Shown: positions 48,277-57,755 of the stretch, piece after piece
Layout of the letters: every line of letters starts with the position of its first letter
How positions within the stretch are numbered: position 1 is the stretch's first letter
Assembly: GCF_025567195.1 (NCBI RefSeq)
Contig: NZ_JAOQJF010000020.1
Coordinates: forward strand, 1-58,972
DNA length: 58,972 nt
DNA from: Alitiscatomonas aceti
GTDB lineage: Bacteria; Bacillota; Clostridia; Lachnospirales; Lachnospiraceae
Direction: 5' to 3'
Program-made: the position numbers and the translations under genes
The notes under the pieces: model-generated
Told to the model about the DNA's origin: nothing
Seen by the model: the letters and a program-made list of their open reading frames with translations, nothing else
The model's database searches: none

Positions 48277-49008
48277 ATGGACAAGAGACTGAAAAAAATG
48301 ACGGCCATATTTTTCCTGGCGGCTGCGGCTGATCTTTTCCTGGCGGCTGTACTCCTGGCTTCCCTGGCCCGGCAGAGGGCGGAAGGGGCCGCAGCCCCGG
48401 GCACGGGACGGGTGGTGGAGGACGGCGGCTGGGACGGGCTGGGAACGGAGGAGGCCGGAGCCGTGGCCCTGACCTTTGACGACGGTCCCAATGCCCGATA
48501 TACGGAGGCTCTTCTGGACGGCCTTAAGGAGCGGGAGGTCCGGGCATCGTTTTTCCTGGTGGGCCAGTGCATCGAAGGGAACGAGGATACTGTAAGACGG
48601 ATGGCAGAGGAGGGCCATCTCATCGGCGTCCACTGTATGGAGCACAGGGATCTGACCCGGGAATCGGAGGAAGAGGCAGTACGGCAGCTCATGGACACCG
48701 CCGCCATGATCGGAGCCGTCACAGGGAGGATGCCGGAGTATATACGGCCGCCCTTTGGTAAATGGAGCAGCGGACTCCAGGAGGCGGTTCCCATGGAGAC
48801 GGTGCTCTGGAGTGTGGATTCGCTGGACTGGAAGCTCCAGGATACAGACCGGATCGTGCGGAGGGTCTTAAAGGATACGGAGGACGGGGATATCATCCTG
48901 ATGCACGATGAATTCCAGACGTCTGTGGAGGCGGCCATGGAGATCATTGACAACCTTCTGGCAAAGGGCTATACTTTTGTTACGGTAGACGAATTAACCA
49001 TAGATTAA
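48277..49008 (+). CDS. Polysaccharide deacetylase (NodB domain)
   Basis: 243 residues. An N-terminal membrane/signal segment (about 9-32) is followed by the NodB domain: LTFDDGPN (D68, D69), the metal pair H119-x3-H123 in GVHCMEHRDL, RPPFGKW and the C-terminal ILMHDE. Together these form the Zn site of peptidoglycan or chitin deacetylases, here outside the membrane. The ribosome site is weak (GGGGG about 10 nt upstream). It is 11 bp before rarA, so they may share a transcript. Confidence 0.87.
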   Translation: MDKRLKKMTAIFFLAAAADLFLAAVLLASLARQRAEGAAAPGTGRVVEDGGWDGLGTEEAGAVALTFDDGPNARYTEALLDGLKEREVRASFFLVGQCIEGNEDTVRRMAEEGHLIGVHCMEHRDLTRESEEEAVRQLMDTAAMIGAVTGRMPEYIRPPFGKWSSGLQEAVPMETVLWSVDSLDWKLQDTDRIVRRVLKDTEDGDIILMHDEFQTSVEAAMEIIDNLLAKGYTFVTVDELTID

Positions 49009-49018
49009 GAGGAAGACC

Positions 49019-50347
49019 ATGGATTTATTTGATTACATGCGGACAAATACAATGGAAAAGGAGGCGCCCCTGGCTTCACGGATGCGGCCGGCGACCCTGG
49101 ATGAGGTGGTGGGACAGCAGCATATAATAGGAAAGGATAAGCTGCTGTACCGGGCCATCAAGGCTGACAAACTGGGGTCCGTGATCTTTTACGGTCCTCC
49201 GGGAACGGGAAAGACCACCCTGGCAAAGGTGATCGCCAATACCACCAGCTCCCGGTTCTGCCAGATCAACGCCACAGTGGCCGGAAAAAAGGATATGGAG
49301 GACATTGTAAAGGAGGCCAAGGATGCCCTGGGCATGTATGGGAAGAAGACCATCCTGTTTGTGGATGAGATCCACCGGTTCAATAAGAGCCAGCAGGATT
49401 ACCTCCTTCCCTTTGTGGAGGACGGTACGGTGACTCTCATCGGAGCCACCACGGAAAATCCCTATTTTGAGGTCAACAACGCCCTTCTTTCCAGGTCCCG
49501 GATCTTTGAGCTGAAGCCCCTGGAAAAGCAGGATATCAGAGAACTGGTGCTCCGGGCCGTTTATGATGAGAAAAAGGGCATGGGCGCATACGGGGCGGAT
49601 ATCACCGATGAGGCGGCGGATTTCCTGGCGGATGTGGCCAACGGGGACGCCCGGGCGGCCTTAAACGCTGTGGAGTTGGGGATCCTTACCACGAAGCAGT
49701 CGGAGGACGGAAAGGTCCATATCACGCTTCCTGTGGCAGCCGAGTGTATCCAGAAGCGGGCCGTCCGGTATGACAAGGACGGGGACAATCATTACGATAC
49801 GGTCTCCGCCTTCATAAAGAGCATGCGGGGCTCGGATCCGGACGCGGCCCTTTATTACCTGGCCCGGATGCTGTATGCCGGTGAGGATGTAAAATTCATC
49901 GCCAGACGGATCATCATCTGTGCAGCCGAGGATGTGGGGAACGCTGATCCCAACGCCCTTACGGTGGCGGTGAGCGCCGCCCAGGCGGTGGAGCGGATCG
50001 GCCTGCCCGAGGGCCAGATCCCTCTGGCCCAGGCGGTGGCCTATGTGGCGACGGCTCCCAAGAGCAACGCGGCCTGCCTGGGGATCTTTAAGGCCATGGA
50101 GGCGGTGCGGTCGGAAAAAACGTCTCCGGTGCCCGCCCATCTTCAGGATAAGCATTATAAGGGTGCGGAAAAGCTGGGCCATGGCCTGGGATATAAGTAC
50201 GCCCACGACTATCCCAGACATTATGTGAAGCAGCAGTATCTTCCCGACGGCATGGAAGACTGTGTGTTTTACGAGCCCACAGAAAATGGGTATGAAAAGC
50301 AGATCCGGGAGCACATGGAATGGCTGAAGGGGGAGGATAAGGACTGA
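49019..50347 (+). CDS. rarA: Replication-associated recombination protein RarA (MgsA)
   Basis: 442-residue AAA+ ATPase acting at stalled replication forks. Walker A GPPGTGKTT (about 58-66), Walker B LFVDEIHRFN (about 114-123), sensor 1 GATTENPYF and the C-terminal tetramerisation domain (SDPDAALYYLARML, AAEDVGNADP) are present. AGAGGAAG precedes ATG 49019. Well-conserved family length. Confidence 0.94.
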   Translation: MDLFDYMRTNTMEKEAPLASRMRPATLDEVVGQQHIIGKDKLLYRAIKADKLGSVIFYGPPGTGKTTLAKVIANTTSSRFCQINATVAGKKDMEDIVKEAKDALGMYGKKTILFVDEIHRFNKSQQDYLLPFVEDGTVTLIGATTENPYFEVNNALLSRSRIFELKPLEKQDIRELVLRAVYDEKKGMGAYGADITDEAADFLADVANGDARAALNAVELGILTTKQSEDGKVHITLPVAAECIQKRAVRYDKDGDNHYDTVSAFIKSMRGSDPDAALYYLARMLYAGEDVKFIARRIIICAAEDVGNADPNALTVAVSAAQAVERIGLPEGQIPLAQAVAYVATAPKSNAACLGIFKAMEAVRSEKTSPVPAHLQDKHYKGAEKLGHGLGYKYAHDYPRHYVKQQYLPDGMEDCVFYEPTENGYEKQIREHMEWLKGEDKD

Positions 50348-50394
50348 CGGTCCTTCCCCCGGGGCCTGGCTCCGGAAGAAAATCGAAATTTTTC

Positions 50395-50423
50395 TTTTCA
50401 AGATAGGAAGTTTGAGTTATAAT
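50395..50423 (+). promoter_or_regulatory. Putative promoter of rho
   Basis: TTTTCA (50395-50400), 17-nt spacer, TATAAT (50418-50423), giving a leader of about 115 nt. The leader contains AGCCG (50438-50442) and CGGCT (50458-50462) arms that could form a hairpin. Confidence 0.5.
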
Positions 50424-50545
50424 AAAAGCATATCCAGAGCCGGAGGGCATCGCCGGACGGCTGTTATACTTATCTGTCGAATATCTGAAATATCTTGTGA
50501 ATCCCCAATGATAAACAGCAGAAACAGAAATTAAGGAGAGAATTT

Positions 50546-51955
50546 ATGCGTGAAAAATTAGCAACACTGCCTTTGTCACAGCTTCGCGAGCTGGCAAAGA
50601 GTCAGGGAATTAAATACGTGAGCGGACTGAGAAAATCTGAGCTGGTGGACAGGCTGTGCGAGGTGGCAGAAAAGGAAAAAGACGATAAAACAGAGAGCGC
50701 GGCTTCCGGCGTCCAGGAACGGACAGCAGGAGACCGCCCGGAGGGGAATGACCGTCCAGCCCGCGTTTATGGAGAACGCCAGGAATCCAAGGGGGATCCA
50801 AGAAGCGATCTCCAGGACCTGGACAGCGGCATTGAGGCATACGGGATCCTGGAAGTGATGCCCGACGGATTCGGCTTTATCCGCTGCGAGAATTTCCTTC
50901 CCGGAGAAAACGACGTTTACGTGGCTCCCTCCCAGATCCGGCGTTTTAATATGAAGACCGGAGATATGGTACGGGGAAGCAGGAGGGTAAAGACGGCTAC
51001 GGAAAAATTCGCAGCCCTTCTTTATGTGACCTCCATCAACGGATATCCCACCTATGTGGTGGAGCGCCGGCCAAACTTTGAGGATCTGACTCCCATCTTC
51101 CCCAACCGGAGACTGAGCCTGGAGGTAAAGAATGGAAGAAACACCACGGCCATGCGGGTCATGGATCTTCTGGCCCCCATCGGAAAGGGGCAGAGAGGCA
51201 TGATCGTATCCCCGCCAAAAGCCGGCAAGACAACTCTTTTAAAGCAGGTGGCAAAGGCCGTGACCACCAACCACCCGGATATGCATCTGATCATCCTTCT
51301 GATCGACGAGCGTCCCGAGGAAGTTACGGATATTAAGGAATCGGTCATCGGCCCCAATGTGGAGGTGATCTATTCCACCTTTGACGAGCTGCCGGAGCGC
51401 CATAAAAGGGTTTCCGAAATGGTCATCGAGCGAGCCAAGCGCCTGGTGGAGCATGGCCGGGATGTGATGATCCTGTTAGACAGCATGACCCGCCTTGCCA
51501 GGGCCTATAACCTGGTGGTCCCGCCCAGCGGAAGGACGCTTTCCGGCGGTCTGGATCCGGCGGCCCTCCATATGCCCAAGCGGTTCTTCGGAGCGGCCAG
51601 GAATATGAGAGAGGGCGGAAGCCTGACGATCCTTGCCACAGCCCTGGTGGATACAGGAAGCCGTATGGACGATGTGATCTATGAGGAATTCAAGGGAACC
51701 GGAAATATGGAGCTGGTCCTGGATCGGAAGCTTTCCGAAAAGCGGATCTTCCCGGCCATCGATATCTTAAAATCCGGAACCCGCCGGGACGACCTCCTGC
51801 TGACGCCGGAGGAGGCGGAGGCTGTGGATTCCATCCGCAAGGCTACCAGCTCCATGAAGGCCGACGACGCGGTGGAGAAGGTCCTGGATCAGTTCGCCCG
51901 GACCAAGTCCAACCGGGAGTTCGTGGACGTCATAAAGAAAATCAGACTTTTTTAA
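50546..51955 (+). CDS. rho: Transcription termination factor Rho
   Basis: 469-residue RNA-dependent hexameric helicase. It has an N-terminal helical RhoN domain (LPLSQLRELAKSQGIKYVSGLRKSEL), a short acidic/basic linker (about 52-90) and the cold-shock-like RNA-binding domain EVMPDGFGFIRCEN (about 99-112). The ATPase core has Walker A SPPKAGKTT (about 222-230) and Walker B MILLDSMTRLARAYN. AAGGAGAG precedes ATG 50546. The leader may mediate Rho autoregulation. Confidence 0.95.
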   Translation: MREKLATLPLSQLRELAKSQGIKYVSGLRKSELVDRLCEVAEKEKDDKTESAASGVQERTAGDRPEGNDRPARVYGERQESKGDPRSDLQDLDSGIEAYGILEVMPDGFGFIRCENFLPGENDVYVAPSQIRRFNMKTGDMVRGSRRVKTATEKFAALLYVTSINGYPTYVVERRPNFEDLTPIFPNRRLSLEVKNGRNTTAMRVMDLLAPIGKGQRGMIVSPPKAGKTTLLKQVAKAVTTNHPDMHLIILLIDERPEEVTDIKESVIGPNVEVIYSTFDELPERHKRVSEMVIERAKRLVEHGRDVMILLDSMTRLARAYNLVVPPSGRTLSGGLDPAALHMPKRFFGAARNMREGGSLTILATALVDTGSRMDDVIYEEFKGTGNMELVLDRKLSEKRIFPAIDILKSGTRRDDLLLTPEEAEAVDSIRKATSSMKADDAVEKVLDQFARTKSNREFVDVIKKIRLF

Positions 51956-51977
51956 TTGCCCGGAGGAAGATCGTATC

Positions 51978-52754
51978 ATGGAAGAAGAATCAAAAAATCC
52001 CATACAGGTGGCGGAGAAGCTGTTCCGGGTCATCGAGCTTCTGGCAGAAAATGGCCCTATGGGGATCATGGAGCTGAGCGCTTCCCTGGGATTTCATAAG
52101 AGCACGGTACACAGGCTGGTGGCGTCCTTACAGTATATGGGTTATATCCGCCAGGACGAGGAATCCCTAAAATATTACTTGTCCCTGAAATTCTTAGAGA
52201 TCGGCAGCCGGATCCTGGAGCAGACCAGTATGGCGGCTTTGATCCATCCGTCGTTAAAGCGTCTGTCGGAGCAGACGGGTGAGACGGTCCACCTGGTGAA
52301 GCGGGAAGGGACGGAGGCGGTCTATATCGACAAGGTGGAATCCTTCGCCAGCTCCATCCGTATGGTATCCCGGGTGGGTAGCCGGATCCCTCTTTACTGT
52401 TCCGGCGTGGGAAAGGCCCTGCTGGCGGAGCTGACGGACCGGGAGATCGGAGAGATCTGGAAAAATTCCCGGATCCGGAAGCTGACGCCCAGGACCATCA
52501 CAGAGCTTCCCGTTCTCATGGAACGGGTGGAGCAGGTACGGAAAGACGGATATGCGGTGGACGATGAAGAAAACGAGGAGGGCGTCCGCTGCATCGCCGC
52601 CAGTCTCAGGGATTACCACAAGGATCCCGTATACGCACTGAGTATTTCGGCCCCGGCCAACCGTATGACCGACCAGCGGATCCTGGAGCTTAAGGAGTAT
52701 GTGCTGGCCTTCCGGCAGGAGCTGTCCCGGAGCCTGGGGCTGGCCGGAAAGTAG
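51978..52754 (+). CDS. IclR-family transcriptional regulator
   Basis: 258 residues. An N-terminal winged helix (GIMELSASLGFHKSTVHRLVASLQYMGYI, about 30-58) is followed by the IclR effector domain (ETVHLVKREGTEAVYIDKVES, RIPLYCSGVGKALLAEL, DEENEEGVRCIAASLRD). Members control aromatic acid, sugar acid or acetate pathways. It starts 22 bp after rho behind CGGAGGAAG, so it may be co-transcribed. The target is not evident from neighbours. Confidence 0.9.
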   Translation: MEEESKNPIQVAEKLFRVIELLAENGPMGIMELSASLGFHKSTVHRLVASLQYMGYIRQDEESLKYYLSLKFLEIGSRILEQTSMAALIHPSLKRLSEQTGETVHLVKREGTEAVYIDKVESFASSIRMVSRVGSRIPLYCSGVGKALLAELTDREIGEIWKNSRIRKLTPRTITELPVLMERVEQVRKDGYAVDDEENEEGVRCIAASLRDYHKDPVYALSISAPANRMTDQRILELKEYVLAFRQELSRSLGLAGK

Positions 52755-52786
52755 AAGTAAGCCCAGGCGGAAGGGAATTATGCCGC

Positions 52787-52817
52787 AGAAGCGGCCCGCC
52801 GCAGGCGAGCTTCTTTC
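52787..52817 (+). terminator. Possible terminator after iclR
   Basis: AGAAGC (52787-52792) and GCTTCT (52809-52814) with a GC-rich interior, followed by TTCTTG. Weak. Confidence 0.45.
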
Positions 52818-52826
52818 TTGATACAC

Positions 52827-52855
52827 TTGCTTTTTAACGTACTGAAGTTTATAAT
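52827..52855 (+). promoter_or_regulatory. Promoter of first MATE gene
   Basis: TTGCTT (52827-52832), 17-nt spacer, TATAAT (52850-52855), 33 nt before the start. Confidence 0.7.
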
Positions 52856-52887
52856 GAAGGTATGTGAAAAACAGGGGAGGATAAAAT

Positions 52888-54267
52888 ATGGAAGGAAATC
52901 AAAAAACCAGGATCCAGAAATTCATGGGCGGAAATAAAAAGGGATACCAGACTGCATTCCATATGGCGTGGCCTGCAGTCATGGAGTCCTTTTTTATTGC
53001 CCTGGCCGGAATGGTGGATTCTCTGATGGTCAGCTCCATGGGGCCAGAGGCGGTGGCCGCCGTGGGACTTACGACCCAGCCCAAGTTCATCGGGCTGTGC
53101 ATCTTCATCGCCACCAACGTTTCCGTGTCGGCCCTGGTGGCCAGACGACGGGGAGAGAAGGACCAGTACGGAGCCAACCAGGTGCTCTTAATGGCAGCGG
53201 CCTTTACCCTGGCGGTGGGGACATTGATCAGCATGGCCTGCGTTTTCTTTGCAGATCCCATTATCCGGCTCTGCGGGGCCAACGAGGATACCCAGGCGGG
53301 AGCCGTCCGGTATTTCCAGATCATCATGGGCGGGATGATGTTCAACATTATCTCCATGGCCATTAACGCGGCCCAGAGAGGAGCAGGAAACACAAAGATC
53401 GCCATGCGCACCAATGTGACCTCCAATGTGGTCAATATGATCGGAAACTACCTGCTGATCCAGGGAAATCTGGGCTTTCCCAGGCTTGGGATCACCGGAG
53501 CGGCCCTGGCCACGGTATTTGGAACGGTCATCGCCTGCCTCATGAGCATTCTTTCGGTGATGAAACGGGATAATTTTGTCAGCATCCCCTTTATCATTAA
53601 GGAAAAGGTGCGGGTCACCCTGGAGCCGGCAAAAAACATGTTTAAGGTGGCCTCCAGTGTATTTGTGGAGCAGATCTTCATGCGGATCGGCTTCCTTACG
53701 GTCTCCATCATGGTGGCAAAGCTGGGGACCGACGCCTTTGCGGCCCACCAGGTGGGAATGAACGTCATGAGCCTTTCCTTTTCCTTTGGAGACGGGATGC
53801 AGGTGGCAGCGGTGGCCCTCTGCGGCAGGAGCCTGGGAGAAAAGCGGCCGGATCTGGCCCAGATGTACGGCACCATCTGCCAGAGGATCGGCAATATGAT
53901 CTCCATTGTGCTGGCGGTCCTTTACACCACCCTGGGTACCTGGTATTTTCATCTGTTTTTCGATGAACCCCACCTGGTGGCCATGGGGGTGGAGATCACC
54001 CGTGTCCTGACCTTCATCGTCCTTCTCCAGATCGCCCAGGTGATCTACATGGGCTGTTTAAGGGGAGCCGGTGATGTGGTATTTACCACCATTGCCTCCA
54101 CCATCAGCATCACCTTCGTCCGTCCCATCCTGTCCTATGTGTTCTGCTATGCCTGCGGACTGGGGTTAGTCGGGATCTGGCTGGGGATCCTGGGAGACCA
54201 GACCTCCAGGCTCCTTCTTACCACCTGGAGATTTAAGAGCGGCCGGTGGATGAAGATCGAAATCTAA
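52888..54267 (+). CDS. MATE-family efflux transporter (NorM-like)
   Basis: 459 residues, twelve predicted membrane helices in two similar halves. Early motif AWPAVMESFFIALAGMVDSLMVSSMGPEAVAAVGL (about 28-62) and the second-half counterpart VASSVFVEQIFMRIGF. It exports drugs or cationic metabolites using Na+ or H+. GGGGAGG precedes ATG 52888. A second, different MATE gene follows, with its own promoter, so they are probably not one unit. Confidence 0.9.
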   Translation: MEGNQKTRIQKFMGGNKKGYQTAFHMAWPAVMESFFIALAGMVDSLMVSSMGPEAVAAVGLTTQPKFIGLCIFIATNVSVSALVARRRGEKDQYGANQVLLMAAAFTLAVGTLISMACVFFADPIIRLCGANEDTQAGAVRYFQIIMGGMMFNIISMAINAAQRGAGNTKIAMRTNVTSNVVNMIGNYLLIQGNLGFPRLGITGAALATVFGTVIACLMSILSVMKRDNFVSIPFIIKEKVRVTLEPAKNMFKVASSVFVEQIFMRIGFLTVSIMVAKLGTDAFAAHQVGMNVMSLSFSFGDGMQVAAVALCGRSLGEKRPDLAQMYGTICQRIGNMISIVLAVLYTTLGTWYFHLFFDEPHLVAMGVEITRVLTFIVLLQIAQVIYMGCLRGAGDVVFTTIASTISITFVRPILSYVFCYACGLGLVGIWLGILGDQTSRLLLTTWRFKSGRWMKIEI

Positions 54268-54304
54268 AAAAAACATAAGAATTGCGAAAGTTTTGTGAAC
54301 TTCC

Positions 54305-54333
54305 TTGACGGTCCGCGGTTTGCGTGATAGGAT
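54305..54333 (+). promoter_or_regulatory. Promoter of second MATE gene
   Basis: TTGACG (54305-54310), 17-nt spacer, TAGGAT (54328-54333). Confidence 0.65.
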
Positions 54334-54350
54334 AAGCACTGTACAAAAAG

Positions 54351-54365
54351 GTGACAAGTTGTCAC
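54351..54365 (+). promoter_or_regulatory. Operator-like palindrome GTGACAA-G-TTGTCAC
   Basis: Perfect 7-bp arms around one base, starting about 12 nt after the predicted transcription start of the MATE-ftsH transcript. It is a typical place and size for a repressor of the GntR, MarR or TetR kind. Confidence 0.65.
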
Positions 54366-54453
54366 TATAAGAGAGCGGATAATTTTCCTCGGATACAGGA
54401 AGAATAGAGGAAAAGAAACGGATCATCAAGGAAAGAGACGGTGTAAGAAAACA

Positions 54454-55836
54454 ATGGACAGCAAGGTACAGGACAACAATAAAATGGCAACAGCCCCATT
54501 GGGGAAGCTGATGACAGAGCTGGCAGTTCCCACGGTATTTGCCCAGCTTGTGAATCTTCTTTATAATATGGTGGACCGGATCTACGTGGGCCGGATCCCG
54601 GAGGTGGGCCATCTGGCCCTGGCCGGGCTGGGAGTTACCTTCCCGGTGATCATCCTGATCTCCGCCTTTGCGGCTCTGGTAGGAGCCGGGGGAGCGCCCC
54701 AGGCAGCCATCTGTATGGGAAAGAAGGATATGAAGGGGGCGGAGCGGATCCTGGGGAACTGCATCACGGCCCTGTGCATTCTGGCAGTGGTCTTAAGCGT
54801 GTTCTTTTATGCGGTGAAGGAACCGCTGCTGATGTTGTTTGGAGCCAGTGAACAGACCATCGGCTATGCCAACAGCTATCTGGGGATCTATCTTCTGGGC
54901 ACTATTTCCGTACAGATCGCCCTGGGATTAAATACGTTCATCAACTGTCAGGGCTTTGCCAGGACAGGAATGAAGACGGTGCTCATCGGTGCTGTGTTAA
55001 ATATCATCCTGGACCCGATCTTCATTTTCGGCTTCCATATGGGAGTTCAGGGAGCGGCTCTGGCCACCATCTTAAGCCAGACCGTTTCGGCTGTCTGGGT
55101 GCTGTCCTTCCTTTGCGGAAAGAAGAGCATCTTAAGGGTCAGAAAAGAAAATCTGAAGATAAAAAAGGCGGTCCTGGTCCCGGTGCTGGCCCTGGGAGCG
55201 TCCCCGTTCATCATGCAGGCCACGGAATGCCTGGTGCAGCTGACGTATAACTCTGGAATGCAGCATTACGGGAATGACTATTATGTGGGAGCCATGACCA
55301 TCCTGTTTTCCATCATGCAGATGCTGTTCCTGCCTCTGTCCGGACTGACCCAGGGTGCCCAGCCCATCATCAGCTATAACTTCGGAGCCGGGAACCATGA
55401 GCGGGTGAAGAAGGCCTTTAAGCTGCTGTTTGCAGCGGGAGTCGGTTTTTCCCTGGTGGGGACAGGAGCTGTGCTTTTATTCCCCCAGGTGTTCATCCGG
55501 CTGTTTTCAGATAATGTCCAGGTGATCGAGATCGGTGTCTATGCGGCCAGGATCTATATGTTCGGCTTCCTGATCATGGGCGCCCAGATGGCCTGCCAGC
55601 AGACCTTCCTGGCTCTGGGACAGGCGAAGATCTCCGTATTCCTGGCGCTCTTAAGAAAGGTGATCCTTCTGATCCCCCTGGCCATCCTTCTTCCGAAGCT
55701 TGGCATGGGCACCGACGGACTGTTCTACGCAGAACCCATTGCGGATATCATTGCCATCGTTACCACTGTGGTCCTGTTTGCACGGAATTTTGAAAAAATG
55801 CTTTACCAGCATACGGATACAAAAGTTAAAAAGTAA
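54454..55836 (+). CDS. MATE-family efflux transporter (MepA-like)
   Basis: 460 residues, twelve predicted helices. LGKLMTELAVPTVFAQLVNLLYNMVDRIYVGRI (about 16-48) and GAGGAPQAAICMGKKDMKGAERILG (about 75-99) match the MepA/DinF-like branch. The ribosome site is poor (GGTGTAAGAAAACA), suggesting low or regulated translation. The 5' leader holds the palindrome at 54351-54365 and an 8-bp stem TTTTCCTC (54383-54390) / GAGGAAAA (54407-54414). ftsH follows after 12 bp. Confidence 0.88.
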   Translation: MDSKVQDNNKMATAPLGKLMTELAVPTVFAQLVNLLYNMVDRIYVGRIPEVGHLALAGLGVTFPVIILISAFAALVGAGGAPQAAICMGKKDMKGAERILGNCITALCILAVVLSVFFYAVKEPLLMLFGASEQTIGYANSYLGIYLLGTISVQIALGLNTFINCQGFARTGMKTVLIGAVLNIILDPIFIFGFHMGVQGAALATILSQTVSAVWVLSFLCGKKSILRVRKENLKIKKAVLVPVLALGASPFIMQATECLVQLTYNSGMQHYGNDYYVGAMTILFSIMQMLFLPLSGLTQGAQPIISYNFGAGNHERVKKAFKLLFAAGVGFSLVGTGAVLLFPQVFIRLFSDNVQVIEIGVYAARIYMFGFLIMGAQMACQQTFLALGQAKISVFLALLRKVILLIPLAILLPKLGMGTDGLFYAEPIADIIAIVTTVVLFARNFEKMLYQHTDTKVKK

Positions 55837-55848
55837 AGGAGAATATTT

Positions 55849-57696
55849 ATGGGAACAACAGACGGCGGAAAAACGCCTGGAAAACAGCCCTCACAGCAGA
55901 GCCCCAAGGGACTGATCTACTATTTCCTCACTATATTTTTAGTGACCATGCTGTTAAATGCCCTGGTCTTCCCCAATGTGATGGAAGAAAAGGTGATGGA
56001 GGTCAATTACAATGAATTCCTGGCCATGGTGGACGCAGGAAAGGTGGTCCAGGTGGAAAAGGACACGGATCAGATCATGTTCCTGGCCACGGACGCCCAG
56101 GGAAAGGAGCAGATCTATAAGACCGGCCTCTGGGAGGACGAGGCGCTGACCAACCGGCTCTATAAGGCAGGCGTCACCTTCGGAAAGGTGATCCCCCATA
56201 AGGAGTCGGCGCTGATGAATTTCCTGACCACCTGGATCCTGCCCTTTGGACTCATGTTCTTAATGGGCCATTTGCTCAGCCGGATGATGGCCAGGCGCAT
56301 GGGTGGGAACGCCATGACCTTTGGAAAGTCCAACGCCAAGATCTATGCGGAAAATGAAACGGGAAAGACCTTTGCCGATGTAGCCGGAGAGGAAGAGGCC
56401 AAGGAGGCCTTAAAGGAGATCGTGGACTTTCTGCACGACCCGAAGAAATATGCAGACATCGGAGCAACGCTTCCCAAGGGAGCCCTTCTGGTGGGCCCTC
56501 CGGGAACCGGTAAGACGCTTCTGGCAAAGGCTGTGGCAGGAGAGGCCCATGTGCCGTTTTTCTCCATCTCCGGCTCGGAGTTCGTGGAGATGTTCGTGGG
56601 CATGGGAGCGGCCAAGGTCCGCGACCTGTTTAAGCAGGCCAACGAAAAGGCCCCCTGTATCGTATTCATCGACGAGATCGATACCATCGGCAAAAAGCGT
56701 GACGGCAGCGGCATGGGCGGAAACGATGAGAGAGAGCAGACCTTAAACCAGCTCTTAACAGAGATGGACGGTTTTGACGGAAAGAAGGGCGTTGTGATCC
56801 TGGCGGCCACTAACCGGCCCGAATCCCTGGACCAGGCGCTGTTAAGACCGGGCCGTTTTGACCGCCGGATCCCGGTGGAGCTGCCGGATCTTAAGGGCCG
56901 TGAGGCGATCCTTAAGGTCCATGGCCGCAGTGTGAAAATGGATGATACCGTGGACTTCAACGCCATTGCCAGGGCAACCTCCGGCGCCAGCGGTGCAGAG
57001 CTTGCCAACATCATCAACGAGGCGGCTTTAAGGGCCGTGCGTCTGGGCCGCAGAGTCGTCTGCCAGGCGGATCTGGAGGAGAGCGTGGAGACAGTCATCG
57101 CCGGATACCAGAGAAAGGATGCGGCGGTGTCTGAGAACGAGAAGAGGATCGTGGCCTACCATGAGATCGGCCACGCCCTGGTGGCTGCCTGCCAGTCCAA
57201 CTCGGCTCCGGTCCACAAGATCACCATTATCCCCAGGACCAGCGGCGCTCTGGGCTACACCATGCAAGTGGAGGCCGGGGAACGGTTCTTAATGAGTAAG
57301 GAAGAAGCCTTAAATAAGATCGCCACCCTCACCGGAGGCCGCGCGGCGGAGGAATTCATGTTCCATTCCATCACCACCGGCGCATCCAACGACATCGAGC
57401 AGGCCACAAAGCTGGCCAGGGCCATGGTGACACGGTACGGTATGAGCGAGCAGTTCGGAATGGTGGCCTTAGAGACAGTGACCAACCAGTATCTGGGAGG
57501 AGACACGTCCTTAGCCTGCTCGCCGGAAACGGCCAGGGCCATCGACGAGGAGGTCATTAAGACCGTGAAGGAGCAGTACGGGAAGGCCATGGAGATCCTT
57601 AAGGAACATGCGGGAAAACTCAATGAGCTTTCGGCGTATCTTCTGGAAAAGGAGACCATTACCGGCGAAGAGTTCATGGAAATTTTAAACCGATAG
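55849..57696 (+). CDS. ftsH: ATP-dependent zinc metalloprotease FtsH
   Basis: 615 residues, membrane-bound AAA+ protease that removes damaged membrane and regulatory proteins. Two membrane segments (about 22-42 and 124-145) flank a small outer domain. The AAA domain has Walker A GPPGTGKT (about 215-222) and Walker B CIVFIDEID. The zinc site is H438-E-I-G-H442 with a downstream acidic ligand. AAAGGAG precedes ATG 55849. Its position behind a MATE gene, with only a 12-bp gap, differs from the common tilS-hpt-ftsH order, so this may be a second FtsH copy. Confidence 0.93.
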   Translation: MGTTDGGKTPGKQPSQQSPKGLIYYFLTIFLVTMLLNALVFPNVMEEKVMEVNYNEFLAMVDAGKVVQVEKDTDQIMFLATDAQGKEQIYKTGLWEDEALTNRLYKAGVTFGKVIPHKESALMNFLTTWILPFGLMFLMGHLLSRMMARRMGGNAMTFGKSNAKIYAENETGKTFADVAGEEEAKEALKEIVDFLHDPKKYADIGATLPKGALLVGPPGTGKTLLAKAVAGEAHVPFFSISGSEFVEMFVGMGAAKVRDLFKQANEKAPCIVFIDEIDTIGKKRDGSGMGGNDEREQTLNQLLTEMDGFDGKKGVVILAATNRPESLDQALLRPGRFDRRIPVELPDLKGREAILKVHGRSVKMDDTVDFNAIARATSGASGAELANIINEAALRAVRLGRRVVCQADLEESVETVIAGYQRKDAAVSENEKRIVAYHEIGHALVAACQSNSAPVHKITIIPRTSGALGYTMQVEAGERFLMSKEEALNKIATLTGGRAAEEFMFHSITTGASNDIEQATKLARAMVTRYGMSEQFGMVALETVTNQYLGGDTSLACSPETARAIDEEVIKTVKEQYGKAMEILKEHAGKLNELSAYLLEKETITGEEFMEILNR

Positions 57697-57707
57697 GATA
57701 TTTTTTG

Positions 57708-57736
57708 TTTACGCATCCCTGGAAGTAGTGTATACT
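57708..57736 (+). promoter_or_regulatory. Promoter of zinc-ribbon membrane protein gene
   Basis: TTTACG (57708-57713), 17-nt spacer, TATACT (57731-57736), 20 nt before the start. Confidence 0.6.
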
Positions 57737-57755
57737 GACAGCAGGAGGGGATCAG

